This document shows, one piece after another, positions 48,502 to 58,471 of a DNA stretch of 64,000 bases; the stretch's first letter is position 1, and each line of letters begins with the position of its first letter. The stretch lies in assembly GCF_000320405.1 (NCBI RefSeq), contig NZ_KB291640.1, forward strand, positions 36,729-100,728, written 5' to 3'. Under the pieces are notes generated by a model that searched no databases, was not told where the DNA came from, and saw only the letters and a list, made by a program, of their open reading frames with translations. A program made the translations under genes and the position numbers. Origin of the DNA: Clostridium celatum DSM 1785 (GTDB lineage: Bacteria > Bacillota > Clostridia > Clostridiales > Clostridiaceae).

Positions 48502-49485
48502 ATGAGCGTTAAAGTAGAGATATTTTCAGGATTTTTAGGTGCGGGTAAAACTCAGCTTATAAAAAAACTTATAGAAGAAGGATACTATAAAGATAGAATT
48601 GCCATAATTGAAAATGAATTTGGTGAAGTTAGTATAGATGGAGAAATTTTAAGTAGAACCAATACTTTAGTTAAAGAAATTAATGCAGGTTGTATTTGTT
48701 GCCAAGTTACAGGAGACTTTAAAGAATCAATTAAAGATGTAGTAGAAAATTGTAATGTAGATAGGCTTATAGTAGAGCCAACAGGTGTGGCAAAACTTAG
48801 TGATTTAAAAAATACATTTGAAGAAAAGGATTTAAAGGAAATAGCACAAATAGAAAAGATAATTACTGTAGTAGATAGTGAAAAGTTTAATATATATTTA
48901 AAAAACTTTAAAAACTTTTTTGTAAATCAAATAAAAAATGCAAATTTAATAGTACTAAGTAGAACACAAAACATAGAAGAAAATCAATTAAAGAAAGTAG
49001 AAGCTGAAATTAGAAAAATTAATAATAATGCCCAAATAGTATCTACACCTTGGAATAAGATAAAGGCAAAAGAGTTAATTCCTATAAAGCTTCAGTATAA
49101 AAATTTAAAGGAAAGTAACGAAAAGACAGAGGAAAAGAATGAAGATAAAAGCTTTAAAACAATGAGAAAATTAAGCTTTAGATCTAAGGCTGTAGTAAAA
49201 AAAGAAAAAAGCCTTGAAGAAATGTTTGAAACTTTTGCTCTTAAAATTGAAAAGAAATTATCAAAAGAAGAGCTAATTAGTAAATTTAATTTTATGAAGG
49301 ATAATGAAGAGTTTGGGAAAATAGTTAGAGCTAAAGGCATTGTAAATACTAAAAATGGAACAGAGCAATTTAATTACACCTTAACAGAAATAGAAATGGA
49401 AGAGGTTAAGTATAAAGGTGAAGCTGTGATTTCTTTTATTGGAACAAACTTAAATAAAGATAAAATAAGTAAGTTCTTTTTATAA
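48502..49485 (+). CDS. CobW/G3E-family GTPase (putative metallochaperone)
   Basis: 327 aa. Walker A SGFLGAGKTQ near residue 8, ENEFGEVSIDG, the metal-binding GCICC motif near 62-66, and VEPTGVAKL. The C-terminal CobW domain is present but the linker is Lys/Glu-rich. Start ATG 48502 has GGAG 7 bases upstream; ATG 48490 is an alternative. With the permease and TIGR03943 genes downstream this looks like a metal (probably zinc) homeostasis operon (inference). Confidence 0.85.
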   Translation: MSVKVEIFSGFLGAGKTQLIKKLIEEGYYKDRIAIIENEFGEVSIDGEILSRTNTLVKEINAGCICCQVTGDFKESIKDVVENCNVDRLIVEPTGVAKLSDLKNTFEEKDLKEIAQIEKIITVVDSEKFNIYLKNFKNFFVNQIKNANLIVLSRTQNIEENQLKKVEAEIRKINNNAQIVSTPWNKIKAKELIPIKLQYKNLKESNEKTEEKNEDKSFKTMRKLSFRSKAVVKKEKSLEEMFETFALKIEKKLSKEELISKFNFMKDNEEFGKIVRAKGIVNTKNGTEQFNYTLTEIEMEEVKYKGEAVISFIGTNLNKDKISKFFL

Positions 49486-49497
49486 GAAGGTGAAAAG

Positions 49498-50334
49498 ATG
49501 AAAATAGGTATTGAAGTTATAACAGGATTTTTAGGGGCTGGTAAGTCAGCCTTTATTAATTCCTTAATAGATAAGACTATAGTAGAAAATGAAAAAATTG
49601 TTGTTATGCTTTGTGAAAGTGGAAATACAACTGTAAAAGAAAGAAATTGCAATAACTTAAAGCAAGAAGAATATAAAGTTAATTCTAGTAAAGATATTAA
49701 AAAAGGTAATGATATAGGTTATGTTAAAGTAATAGAATTTATGGATGAAAGTGAAAAAATGAAAGACAAGCTTTTAGACATAATAAGCTCCTATAATCCA
49801 AATAGAATAATAATTGAATATAACGGAACTGAAAGCTTAGATTATCTTTATAGAAGTGTTTTTAATAAAGAGATAGAAAAGAAATGCAGAATTTATACTA
49901 TGTATTATATCTGTGATGGAGAGAATGTAGAATTTTATATAAAAAATATGGGAGATATTTTATTACCTTTTATTCAAAATAGTGATGTTATTGTAATTAA
50001 TAATTATACAAAATTAAAATCTAGAGAAATAGAAAATAGAGAAAGTGAAAATATAAAAACTAAAAATGCAAGGCAAGAAAGAGATAATATAAAAAGTAGT
50101 AAAGATAACAAAAGTAGATATAGTAAAGACAATATAGAATCTGGAGATTGCTTACATAATATAATAAAGGATTTAGAAGCACTAAATAATAGAGCACATA
50201 TAATACTTGCAAAAAATAATGAAGATATAAGTAAAGCTCTAGAAGAAAGTAATTTATTAGAAAGTAAAACAGTAAGGAATATTAGAGTAAAGCTACAAGA
50301 TGTCTTAAAAAATAGTAAGCAGGTGAGAAAATGA
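49498..50334 (+). CDS. Divergent CobW/G3E GTPase-like protein lacking the CxCC motif
   Basis: 278 aa. Walker A TGFLGAGKSAF is intact near residue 10, but the CxCC metal motif is missing and the expected base-recognition NKxD is not recognisable (NNYTKLKS). A charged low-complexity insert (~180-220, RESENIKTKNARQERDNIKS) is followed by LEALNNRAHIIL. It ends in a 4-base ATGA overlap with the permease, so it is coupled to it. Possibly a permease partner rather than a chaperone. Confidence 0.75.
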   Translation: MKIGIEVITGFLGAGKSAFINSLIDKTIVENEKIVVMLCESGNTTVKERNCNNLKQEEYKVNSSKDIKKGNDIGYVKVIEFMDESEKMKDKLLDIISSYNPNRIIIEYNGTESLDYLYRSVFNKEIEKKCRIYTMYYICDGENVEFYIKNMGDILLPFIQNSDVIVINNYTKLKSREIENRESENIKTKNARQERDNIKSSKDNKSRYSKDNIESGDCLHNIIKDLEALNNRAHIILAKNNEDISKALEESNLLESKTVRNIRVKLQDVLKNSKQVRK

Positions 50335-51245
50335 ATGTAATGAAATTAGAAGAGTGGATGTGGAGTTATCTTGGAATAATAATAGAAGCCTTACCTTTTT
50401 TATTAATAGGAGCAGTATTATCTGCTGTAATTCAAATATATGTATCAGATGAATTTATAAAAAAGATAATTCCACCCAATAGTATAATTGGATATTTAAT
50501 TGCAGCATTATCAGGAATATTCTTTCCAGTTTGTGAGTGTGCTATAGTTCCCATAACAAGAAGTCTTATAAAAAAAGGTTTACCAGTTAGTGTAGGTATT
50601 ACATTTATGCTAGCTGTTCCTATAGTAAATCCTGTTGTAATTATGTCTACATATTATGCATTTCCAGGTAATATAGATATAGTTTTATTAAGAACAATTG
50701 GAGGTGTTATAGGGGCCTTAATTGTAGGATTAACAATAGGCTTCTTTTATGATAAGAATGATAAAAAAGATGTTTTAAAAGATGAAAATAATATTAATTA
50801 TTGTGACTGTTGTAGTTATAATAACAATTATTATATATCATTTAAAGGTAAACTAAGAAATTTAGTTATAAACGCTAGTAATGAGTTTTTAAATATAAGC
50901 ATTTACTTTATAATAGGTGCATTTATATCAAGTATATTTGTAGTATTTTTCTAAGATGGACTTTTAGAAAATTTAGTAGCAGGAAATGCAGTTGGAATTA
51001 TTATAATGATGCTTTTAGGATTTTTATTATCACTTTGTTCAGAAGCAGATGCTTTTGTTGCAAGAGGCTTTTTAGACAATTTTGGACCATATGGAGTTAT
51101 AGCATTTTTAATATTAGGACCAATGATGGATTTAAAGAATCTTATTTTAGCTTTTGGGTTCTTTAAAAAGAAATTTGTATTTAAATTACTATTAATAATT
51201 ATAATAGTAGTCTTTAGTATATGTTATTTATTAGCACTGCTATAA
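50331..51245 (+). pseudogene. YcgR/UPF0718-type permease interrupted by an in-frame stop
   Basis: Two segments in the same frame, 50331-50954 and 50955-51245, separated only by TAA at 50952-50954 (VVFF-stop-DGLLENLVAGNAVG). Together about 303 residues and eight hydrophobic helices, with PVCECAIVPITRSLIKKG near 63 and the second Cys/Glu motif SLCSEADAFVARGF near 238, which are paired motifs of this family. A single base change (or read error) would restore it; the frame on both sides is otherwise clean, so loss is recent. Confidence 0.85.
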
Positions 51246-51260
51246 TGAAAGGATAAAAAC

Positions 51261-51929
51261 ATGAAAAAATTTAATATTGATGAATTAATATGGTTTATTA
51301 TTTTAATATTACTTGCAGCAGGTATTATATTTTTAATAAGAAGTGAGGAAATAACAAACTTTGTAAGTGCAGATATGTTGGTATATTTCTATATAAGTGT
51401 ATTTATACTAGGTATATTTATTATATTTCAATTTAATAGAATTTTTACTGTAAGCAGAAAAATAGAAATAACCAATAAATTTATACCAATAACTTTTACA
51501 TTAATTATAGGTGGTATATTATTTTTTATAATGCCTATTATGAGTAGTGATAATAACTTTTATGATGATTTATTACTATACTATAATGATGATGTAATTG
51601 TAATAGATAATGAAAATTACACTATACTAGATGACATAAATGAAAATAAGGAAAAATATGAAGGTAAAACAATGGTCTTTTTAGGATATATAGATGAAGA
51701 AAGTGAAGGAGTAGATGAAACTTTAATAACTAGAGAAAAAATTAGCTGTTGCCAAGCAGATAAGGAAAAAATACAGATAAAAGTAAAAGGATTAGATACA
51801 TCAGTAAAAAGTGGACAATGGATAAGTATTGCTGGAAAAATATCCTTTGATGATGGTTTTTATATAAATGTTAATGACTATAGAATTCAAAATAAACCTA
51901 AAGATATATATTACCACGAGCACTTATAG
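51261..51929 (+). CDS. TIGR03943/DUF1980 (YcgQ-like) membrane protein
   Basis: 222 aa. Three hydrophobic segments (~10-27, 37-56, 72-90), then an extracytoplasmic OB-like domain with YEGKTMVFLGYIDEE and SCCQADKEKIQIKVKG. Regularly encoded next to the UPF0718 permease; Zn-related in some Bacillus (family knowledge). Follows the broken permease by 15 bases. Confidence 0.82.
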   Translation: MKKFNIDELIWFIILILLAAGIIFLIRSEEITNFVSADMLVYFYISVFILGIFIIFQFNRIFTVSRKIEITNKFIPITFTLIIGGILFFIMPIMSSDNNFYDDLLLYYNDDVIVIDNENYTILDDINENKEKYEGKTMVFLGYIDEESEGVDETLITREKISCCQADKEKIQIKVKGLDTSVKSGQWISIAGKISFDDGFYINVNDYRIQNKPKDIYYHEHL

Positions 51930-51998
51930 TCTTGTTCTTTCATTATAAAATTGGTATTATAGAAGTTGCGAGATTTAAAATGAAGGCGGGATGAATTA

Positions 51999-52751
51999 AT
52001 GGAATTGCCAAAGATAAAAGTGGCAGATTTTGAAGGACCCTTTGATTTATTACTACATCTTATAAAGAAAAATAAGATGAATATATATAATGTAGAAATA
52101 TATAAGATAACAAATCAATATTTAGAATATCTTGAAAGTAGAAAGGTTATGGACCTTGAAATAACTTCAGAGTTTATTGTAGTAGCAGCTACATTAATTG
52201 AAATTAAATCTAAAAACTTACTTCCAAAGATAAAGGTAGAAGATGAAGAAAGCGAAGAAGATATTGAAAAGAAGCTACTTGAAAGATTAATAGAATATAA
52301 AAAGATTAAAGCTGTTTCTGAATTCTTTAAAGATAGATATGTAAGCGGTGGAGATGTATTTAGTAAAAAGCCTGAAATTATTGAAGAAGATAAAACTAAA
52401 GAAACTTCAAATAATGATGATATCCTTAGAAATACAACTTTACTTGATTTATATAATATTTATAATAAAGTTTTAGAAAACTATAGAGAGAAACAAAATA
52501 AAGTTAATGTAGTTCAAAAGAAGATTTATGTAGATAAATATAAAGTAGAAGACAAGATGAATGAGCTTTTAGACAAATTCAAATCAGAAGAAATAGTTGA
52601 ATTTAAAAAACTAATGGAAGAAAGCTCTTGTAAACTAGAAACTGTAGTTACGTTCTTAGCACTGCTTGAACTTATTAAACTTAGAACTATAGCAGTATAT
52701 CAAGATGAGAGTTTTGGAGAGATACTAATAAAGAGGAGGAAGGATTCTTGA
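51999..52751 (+). CDS. scpA: Segregation and condensation protein A
   Basis: 250 aa kleisin that closes the SMC ring. N-terminal VADFEGPFDLLLHLIKKNKMN binds the SMC neck; the C-terminal winged helix LLDKFKSEEIVEFKKLM is present. AGGCGGG before ATG. Its stop overlaps the scpB start. Confidence 0.95.
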   Translation: MELPKIKVADFEGPFDLLLHLIKKNKMNIYNVEIYKITNQYLEYLESRKVMDLEITSEFIVVAATLIEIKSKNLLPKIKVEDEESEEDIEKKLLERLIEYKKIKAVSEFFKDRYVSGGDVFSKKPEIIEEDKTKETSNNDDILRNTTLLDLYNIYNKVLENYREKQNKVNVVQKKIYVDKYKVEDKMNELLDKFKSEEIVEFKKLMEESSCKLETVVTFLALLELIKLRTIAVYQDESFGEILIKRRKDS

Positions 52752-53386
52752 GTTCAATAGATGTAACACAATATGAATTTGAAGAAGTTTCAAGAAAAGC
52801 AAAGATAAAATCAGCTGTTGAAGCTATGTTATTTGCCAGTGGTGAGCCACTAAGTTTAAAAGATTTAAGTCATAATTTAGAAATACAAGCTAAAGCATTA
52901 GAAGAAATACTTAAAGAAATGATTAATGATTATGAAGATGAAAATAGAGGAATAAAGCTTATAGCTATTAACGATGGATATCAATTAGTTACTAAGGCAG
53001 AAAATTCAGACTTTATCCAAAAGCTATTAAAAAAGAATAGAAGACAATCACTTTCTCAAGCATCAATTGAAAGTTTAGCTATTATAGCATATAAGCAGCC
53101 TATAACACGTATAGATATTGATGAAATTAGAGGAGTTAAATCAGAATCAGCTATACAAAAGCTTGTTGAAAAGAATTTAATTAAGGATATAGGACGTTTA
53201 GAAGTTCCAGGAAGACCAATACTTTATGGAACTACAGATGAATTCTTAATACAATTTGGACTTGAAACATTAAAGGAATTACCATCACTTGACCTTTATA
53301 GTGATGCAGAAACAGAAAATTCTTTAGATATGTTAAACAAAGCTATTTCAGAAATGGGAGAAGTAGCTGTAACTGAAGATAGTTAA
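52748..53386 (+). CDS. scpB: Segregation and condensation protein B
   Basis: 212 aa partner of ScpA with two winged helices: KSAVEAMLFASGEPLSLKDL and SLESLAIIAYKQPITRIDID-like SIESLAIIAYKQP, then RPILYGTTDEFLIQFGL. Uses TTG in the TTGA overlap with scpA, with GAGGAGGA upstream. Confidence 0.95.
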   Translation: MSSIDVTQYEFEEVSRKAKIKSAVEAMLFASGEPLSLKDLSHNLEIQAKALEEILKEMINDYEDENRGIKLIAINDGYQLVTKAENSDFIQKLLKKNRRQSLSQASIESLAIIAYKQPITRIDIDEIRGVKSESAIQKLVEKNLIKDIGRLEVPGRPILYGTTDEFLIQFGLETLKELPSLDLYSDAETENSLDMLNKAISEMGEVAVTEDS

Positions 53387-53468
53387 GGCAATTTAAGTTA
53401 ACAATATCTTATAGTATGGTTTAACATTTATAAGTAATAATTAAATTTTTTTGATTAACTATAAAATC

Positions 53469-53519
53469 AAAAAAGATGATGATATAAATTTTACGGCAAA
53501 TTATATCGTCATCTTTTTT
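53469..53519 (+). terminator. Terminator after scpB
   Basis: AAAAAGATGATGATATAA pairs with TTATATCGTCATCTTTTT (one wobble). A-rich and T-rich flanks would work for both strands. Confidence 0.85.
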
Positions 53520-53588
53520 ATGTCAACTTATAGTTGTTCATAAGGAGTTTGTAAGTTCGTGTTTTTTCTAAAACTTAATGGTTAAATA

Positions 53589-54002
53589 TTATTCTGCTAC
53601 GTTGTTATTGTGTGAATTTTTATCTTTGAAGAAGCTTTTTACTATATCTAGAACTTGTGGTACTGAATCCACTATTCTATCTACAGTTGTATCATAGTTT
53701 ACTGGCAATAGACGTACTGTATCTTCTCTTATAATTAAAAAGGCTACTGGTTTTACAGAAACACCAGCACCAGAACCACCACCAAAAGGATACTGATCTT
53801 CAGAAGCTTTTGAATCTATATTAGGTTCACCAAATTCACTTCCAGCTGAAGCAAAACCAAAAGAAACTTTTGAAATTGGAATAATACAAGTACCGTCGCT
53901 GGTTTCAACAGTGTCTCCTATAACGGTATTAACATCAATCATATCTCTTAAGTTTTCCATGGTGCTTCTCATTAGATTTTCTACTTCATGTTTATCTGAC
54001 AT
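53589..54002 (-). CDS. gerW: GerW-family spore protein (YtfJ)
   Basis: 137 aa. Family core NVIGDTVETSDGTCIIPISKVSFGF-like: TVIGDTVETSDGTCIIPI, then the Gly-rich FGGGSGAGVSVKPVAFLII. Forespore-expressed and needed for germination in Bacillus (family knowledge). It follows the DUF2953 gene by 8 bases, the same order as ytfI-ytfJ. Confidence 0.92.
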   Translation of the reverse strand: MSDKHEVENLMRSTMENLRDMIDVNTVIGDTVETSDGTCIIPISKVSFGFASAGSEFGEPNIDSKASEDQYPFGGGSGAGVSVKPVAFLIIREDTVRLLPVNYDTTVDRIVDSVPQVLDIVKSFFKDKNSHNNNVAE

Positions 54003-54010
54003 AAAATTCC

Positions 54011-54616
54011 CTATACAGGGTTCACCTCCTTATTTTTTAATAGACATTTTAAAATAAGTAATGCTATATAAATAATTTGAGCTAAATTAAAGGTAATTAT
54101 ACAACTTATTGAAAGCTCGTAAATTATTTCATCTTTAAAAATAGGATTAAATTTGTTTTTAAATTTTTTTACTTTAAAAACTATATTAAATAAGTAATAA
54201 AGAAATGGATTAATATTTGATAATAAACCATAAAATATTGCAGTATTAGATGAATCACTTAAAGAATACTTAATATTGCCGTTATATTTTATAGATGGTT
54301 TAAACTTATTTTTCTTAATTGTTTTATAAATATTTTTTATAAGATGCTTATCAAACTTTATATTAAAATTCTTTTTTTCTTTCTTATTACTATTTTTATT
54401 AGCTTTATTAATTTCATCATCCACATGTTTATCTTCTTTTATTTTAGAATTCTTCTTTTTATTTAAGATTTTTTTTATTAACCCATCATCTTTAGAAAAT
54501 AGATTTAAATTATAAAATTTAAAAAAATACTCCTCCTTTGAAATAAAGATAGAAAATTTCAAGGGAAGAGGAATAAATAATAAAAGTAATAAAATCAAAA
54601 TTATATAAAAAAGCAT
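54011..54616 (-). CDS. DUF2953 (YtfI-like) membrane protein
   Basis: 201 aa. N-terminal hydrophobic segment MLFYIILILLLLLFIPLPLK, a Lys-rich middle, and another hydrophobic segment near the C-terminus (TFNLAQIIYIALLILKCLL). Family call rests on pattern and on gerW next door. Function unknown. Confidence 0.75.
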   Translation of the reverse strand: MLFYIILILLLLLFIPLPLKFSIFISKEEYFFKFYNLNLFSKDDGLIKKILNKKKNSKIKEDKHVDDEINKANKNSNKKEKKNFNIKFDKHLIKNIYKTIKKNKFKPSIKYNGNIKYSLSDSSNTAIFYGLLSNINPFLYYLFNIVFKVKKFKNKFNPIFKDEIIYELSISCIITFNLAQIIYIALLILKCLLKNKEVNPV

Positions 54617-54752
54617 AGTAAACCTCTCCGAATCCTCTAAAGTATTACCAAATTATAAAAAAATAAACTAAATATTCATGTTCAGAAAATGTTTAAAATT
54701 AAAAAAAATGAAAATACTACATCTGTAAGGAGAAAATAGAGGTGATATAGTA

Positions 54753-55913
54753 ATGAAGGTAAAACTTTTAGCATTAACCTTAACTGTAACTTTAATTTTT
54801 TCTATTTTTGGTAATGTAGTTACTTACGCTGCTTCTTTTGAAGAAGAGGATCCTGATGAAGAATTAGCAATAATTGAGGAAGATGAAATAAATGATGTTG
54901 ATATAAATAATTTATTAACCAATGATTTAAGAGTATCTGCAAGATGCGCAATAGCATTAGACGGAAAAACAAAGCAAATATTATATTCACAAAATTCTAA
55001 TGAAATTGTACCAATGGCAAGTACAACTAAAATCCTTACAGCATTAGTTGCAATAAATTATGGAAATTTGGATAGAGAAGTAACTATAAGTAAAAATGCA
55101 GCAAGTATAAGAGGTTCAACAGTTGGGTATATAGCAGGTGAAAAAATAAAAATGAGAGAACTTTTATATGGATTACTATTTAAAAGTGGTAATGATGCAG
55201 CTATAGCAATAGCTGAAGATATTGGAGGTTCTGTAGAAAACTTTTCAAATATAATGAATGATTATGCAAAAAGTTTAGGACTTATAAGTTCTCATTTTGA
55301 AAGCCCTCATGGTTTAGATAGTGGAAAACATTATACCACTGCCTATGACTTAGCACTTTTAACTTCTAAAGCAATGGAAAATGATGTTTTTAGAAGTATT
55401 TGTGGGGCAAAGACAATATCTAAAGATCAATATAATTTTACAAGAGAATATAACAACATAAATAAAATACTTTGGAAGATACCAAATGCAAATGGAGTAA
55501 AGACTGGATATACAGGTCAGGCAGGAAAATGTTTAGTATCATCTGTCATATATGAAGATAGAGATATTATAATAGTAGTTTTAAATTGTAGCGATCGTTG
55601 GAATGTAACAGATAAAATTTTTAAATATGTAAGTGCAAATTATTGTTTTAAAACAAATAACGTAAAAGAAATTATAAACACTAGCGAATTTATTAATTTA
55701 GGTACATTAATAGAAGATTGTGATTTTGACTATGGATTTAGAGGTGAAGGATCTGTAGAAGTAGAGGTATTTAATCCAGTTATTGATTTAAATAGTGGAG
55801 AAATAGTAGGAAAAGTATCTTTTAGTGATGGAAACGAAGAATTATTAAAGCAATCTTTAACATGTAAAAGTAAATTCACTAAAAAGGATTATGAAGAAAA
55901 AGTATTAGAATAG
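54753..55913 (+). CDS. dacF: D-alanyl-D-alanine carboxypeptidase DacF
   Basis: 386 aa. Signal peptide to ~28 (ends TYAAS), acidic linker (EEEDPDEELAIIEEDE), catalytic STTK near 90, SGND near 149 and KTGYTG near 250. Position after gerW/ytfI fits the sporulation carboxypeptidase. Homologue of the gene at 36745. Confidence 0.92.
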   Translation: MKVKLLALTLTVTLIFSIFGNVVTYAASFEEEDPDEELAIIEEDEINDVDINNLLTNDLRVSARCAIALDGKTKQILYSQNSNEIVPMASTTKILTALVAINYGNLDREVTISKNAASIRGSTVGYIAGEKIKMRELLYGLLFKSGNDAAIAIAEDIGGSVENFSNIMNDYAKSLGLISSHFESPHGLDSGKHYTTAYDLALLTSKAMENDVFRSICGAKTISKDQYNFTREYNNINKILWKIPNANGVKTGYTGQAGKCLVSSVIYEDRDIIIVVLNCSDRWNVTDKIFKYVSANYCFKTNNVKEIINTSEFINLGTLIEDCDFDYGFRGEGSVEVEVFNPVIDLNSGEIVGKVSFSDGNEELLKQSLTCKSKFTKKDYEEKVLE

Positions 55914-55939
55914 TTATATATAAATATAATGTTAACTTT

Positions 55940-55967
55940 AAAGTACTAAGAATATTAGTACTTTTTT
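55940..55967 (+). terminator. Terminator after dacF
   Basis: AAAGTACTAA (55940-55949), loop GAATA, TTAGTACTTTTTT. Confidence 0.82.
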
Positions 55968-56104
55968 CTTTTATAAAGTTAATTATTAGTATAAAATAGT
56001 AATTAATGAAAGAAATATCAAAGGATTCAACTAGAGTTGTAGCTAATTAACCTAATAAACTACTATTTAGATTAAAAATCACTTAATGAATGGAGGAAAT
56101 ATTT

Positions 56105-56716
56105 ATGGAAATTAATAAAATAAAAAAATTAACAACATTAGCAGAAACAAAATTCTTAAGCATGTATAAAGCAGATTATGTTAATAAGTCAGGAAAGGAA
56201 AAATCATGGATAATTGCTTCAAGAAAAACAAAAGAAGATTTAAGTGAGCAATACTTTAATGGAAAAGAAGGTAAAGTAGATGCTGTTGTAGTACTTGGAT
56301 TCCATAAAGAAGAAAAAAAATTAATCATAATAAAGCAATTTAGAGTTCCATTAAATGATTATATTTATGAATTACCAGCAGGTCTTATAGATCCAGAAGA
56401 AAATATATTTACAACTGTTGAAAGAGAATTAAGAGAAGAAACAGGATTAAAGTTAGAAGAAATAATAAAAGAAAAAAGTGGTAAACAATTATATTTATCA
56501 GCAGGAATGACAGATGAATCAGTTTCATTAGCATATTGCATATGCAGTGGAGAGATTTCTAAAGATAATTTAGAGGAAGACGAAGATATAGAAACAATTT
56601 TAGTATCAAGAGAAGAAGCAAAAGAACTATTATTAAAGGACGAAAAGTTTGATATAAAGGCATTTATGGCATTACAAAGCTTTGTAGCATTAGGCGAAGA
56701 TTTATTTAAAAAATAG
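56105..56716 (+). CDS. Nudix hydrolase (ADP-ribose pyrophosphatase-like)
   Basis: 203 aa. Complete Nudix box GLIDPEENIFTTVERELREE continuing TGL, near residue 98. N-terminal beta region FRVPLNDYIYELPAG is typical of ADP-ribose pyrophosphatases. ATG 56105 has TGGAGG 8 bases upstream; ATG 56090 overlaps that site. Confidence 0.88.
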   Translation: MEINKIKKLTTLAETKFLSMYKADYVNKSGKEKSWIIASRKTKEDLSEQYFNGKEGKVDAVVVLGFHKEEKKLIIIKQFRVPLNDYIYELPAGLIDPEENIFTTVERELREETGLKLEEIIKEKSGKQLYLSAGMTDESVSLAYCICSGEISKDNLEEDEDIETILVSREEAKELLLKDEKFDIKAFMALQSFVALGEDLFKK

Positions 56717-56952
56717 AAAAAACATTAGTAAAATAACCATTGATTTTGTAAAAAAAACGACAGAAAAAATAAAAAATATACATAAACATGTATAAAAATT
56801 AATAAATCGAAGTCAAAATATAGTTATTTGTAATAAAATCATAAAAAAATCAAGGGAATATTTACTACAATACGAATAGATGTTATATTATAACCATTAA
56901 TAATAAAAGTGGTATTATTATTAGTAATCATGTAGGATGGTAGGGTGATAAA

Positions 56953-58296
56953 ATGAAAAAGAACGAATATGGATTATTTACAGCCATAGCAATGATAGTA
57001 GGAATTGTTATTGGGTCTGGGATATTCTTTAAAAGTGACAACATATTGATAGCCACAGGAGGAAGCATTAGCTTAGGAGTTTTAGTATTTTGTATTGCGG
57101 CTATAGCGATAATTTTTGGAAGCTTAACAATTGGAGAACTTGCATCAAGAAGTAATGAATCAGGTGGACTAATAGCTTATGCAGAGCAGTATTATAATAA
57201 ATCTATAGCATGTGCATTTGGTTGGTTCCAAACTTTCTTATACTTCCCAACATTAATAGCTGTAGTTTCATGGGTTGCAGGAATATATATTTGTTTACTA
57301 TTTGGTATAAATGGTACTCTTGAAACTCAAATTTTAATTGGACTTGCAATTATGGTATTAGCATTTATAGTTAATACTATGTCAGCAAAGTATGGTGGAT
57401 ATTTTCAAAATGCCTCAACTGTAATAAAAATTATACCACTAGTTTTAATTGCAATTTTAGGCGTAATATTTGGTGATTCAAATAGTATTTCTTTAGAACA
57501 TGTAACTTCTATGCAGTCAACAACATGGATAGCAGCCATTGCACCAATTGCGTTTTCATTTGATGGATGGGTTGTATCTACATCAATAGGACATGAAATA
57601 AAGGATTCAAAGAAAAATCTACCAAGGGCATTAATAATAGCACCAATATTTATTTTAGCAATATATCTTTTATATTTTGTAGGAATAAGCATATATGTTG
57701 GACCAGAACAAATAATGGCACTTGGAGATGCTCACGTTGATTTAGCTGCAAATAATTTATTTGGGCCATGGGGAGCAAAACTAGTATTAATATTTGTTAT
57801 AATTTCAATTATGGGAACTGTTAATGGATTAACTTTAGGGTTAATAAGATTACCACATTCATTAGCTAAAAGAGGAATGTTCCCAAATTCAGAAAAAATA
57901 GCAAAAGTAAATGAAAAGGTATTAATGCCTGTAAATTCAGCTATTGTTGCATTTGCAATAAGCTGCTTATGGTTAGTATTACATTACTTAACAACAAAAT
58001 TTAACTTACTTCAAAACTCTGATATTTCAGAAATATCAATAACTATTAGTTATATATTATATATTTTACTATATGTTAAAGTTATTTCACTTGGAAACAA
58101 AGGCGAAATTAAGGGTGTATTTAGAAGTAAGGTAAATCCTATATTAGCTATTATAGGATCAGTAATGATATTATTTGGAAGCATAGGAAATGACTTATTT
58201 ATAGTACATGCATTAATATGCTTAGCAGTAATAGCTTCAGCTATTATCTTCTGGAAGAAAAAAGAAAATGATGACAACTTAGTAAGTAGTTATTAA
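56953..58296 (+). CDS. Amino acid permease, APC family (SteT/LAT-like)
   Basis: 447 aa, about 12 hydrophobic helices. TM1 motif AMIVGIVIGSGIFFKSD binds the amino acid backbone; TM6 region APIAFSFDGWV; cytosolic GHEIKDSKKNLPRAL. Resembles the serine/threonine exchanger SteT; substrate not certain. Alone between terminators. Confidence 0.88.
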   Translation: MKKNEYGLFTAIAMIVGIVIGSGIFFKSDNILIATGGSISLGVLVFCIAAIAIIFGSLTIGELASRSNESGGLIAYAEQYYNKSIACAFGWFQTFLYFPTLIAVVSWVAGIYICLLFGINGTLETQILIGLAIMVLAFIVNTMSAKYGGYFQNASTVIKIIPLVLIAILGVIFGDSNSISLEHVTSMQSTTWIAAIAPIAFSFDGWVVSTSIGHEIKDSKKNLPRALIIAPIFILAIYLLYFVGISIYVGPEQIMALGDAHVDLAANNLFGPWGAKLVLIFVIISIMGTVNGLTLGLIRLPHSLAKRGMFPNSEKIAKVNEKVLMPVNSAIVAFAISCLWLVLHYLTTKFNLLQNSDISEISITISYILYILLYVKVISLGNKGEIKGVFRSKVNPILAIIGSVMILFGSIGNDLFIVHALICLAVIASAIIFWKKKENDDNLVSSY

Positions 58297-58304
58297 AAAA
58301 ACAT

Positions 58305-58354
58305 ACAGACTATAGTTACCTAGTAATATAGGTTACTATAGTCTGTGTTTTTTT
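58305..58354 (+). terminator. Terminator after the amino acid permease gene
   Basis: 18-base arms beginning ACAGACTATAGT and ending ACTATAGTCTGT pair with one mismatch, then T7. Confidence 0.88.
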
Positions 58355-58471
58355 ATCTGAAATTTTATAGTATAAATTTGTAATAAATAACAATTTAATA
58401 TTATAAATTAATAGGAGAGCCATTAAATATAATGGCTACAATTTTATAAAATCTTTGGAGGAATAATAAAA

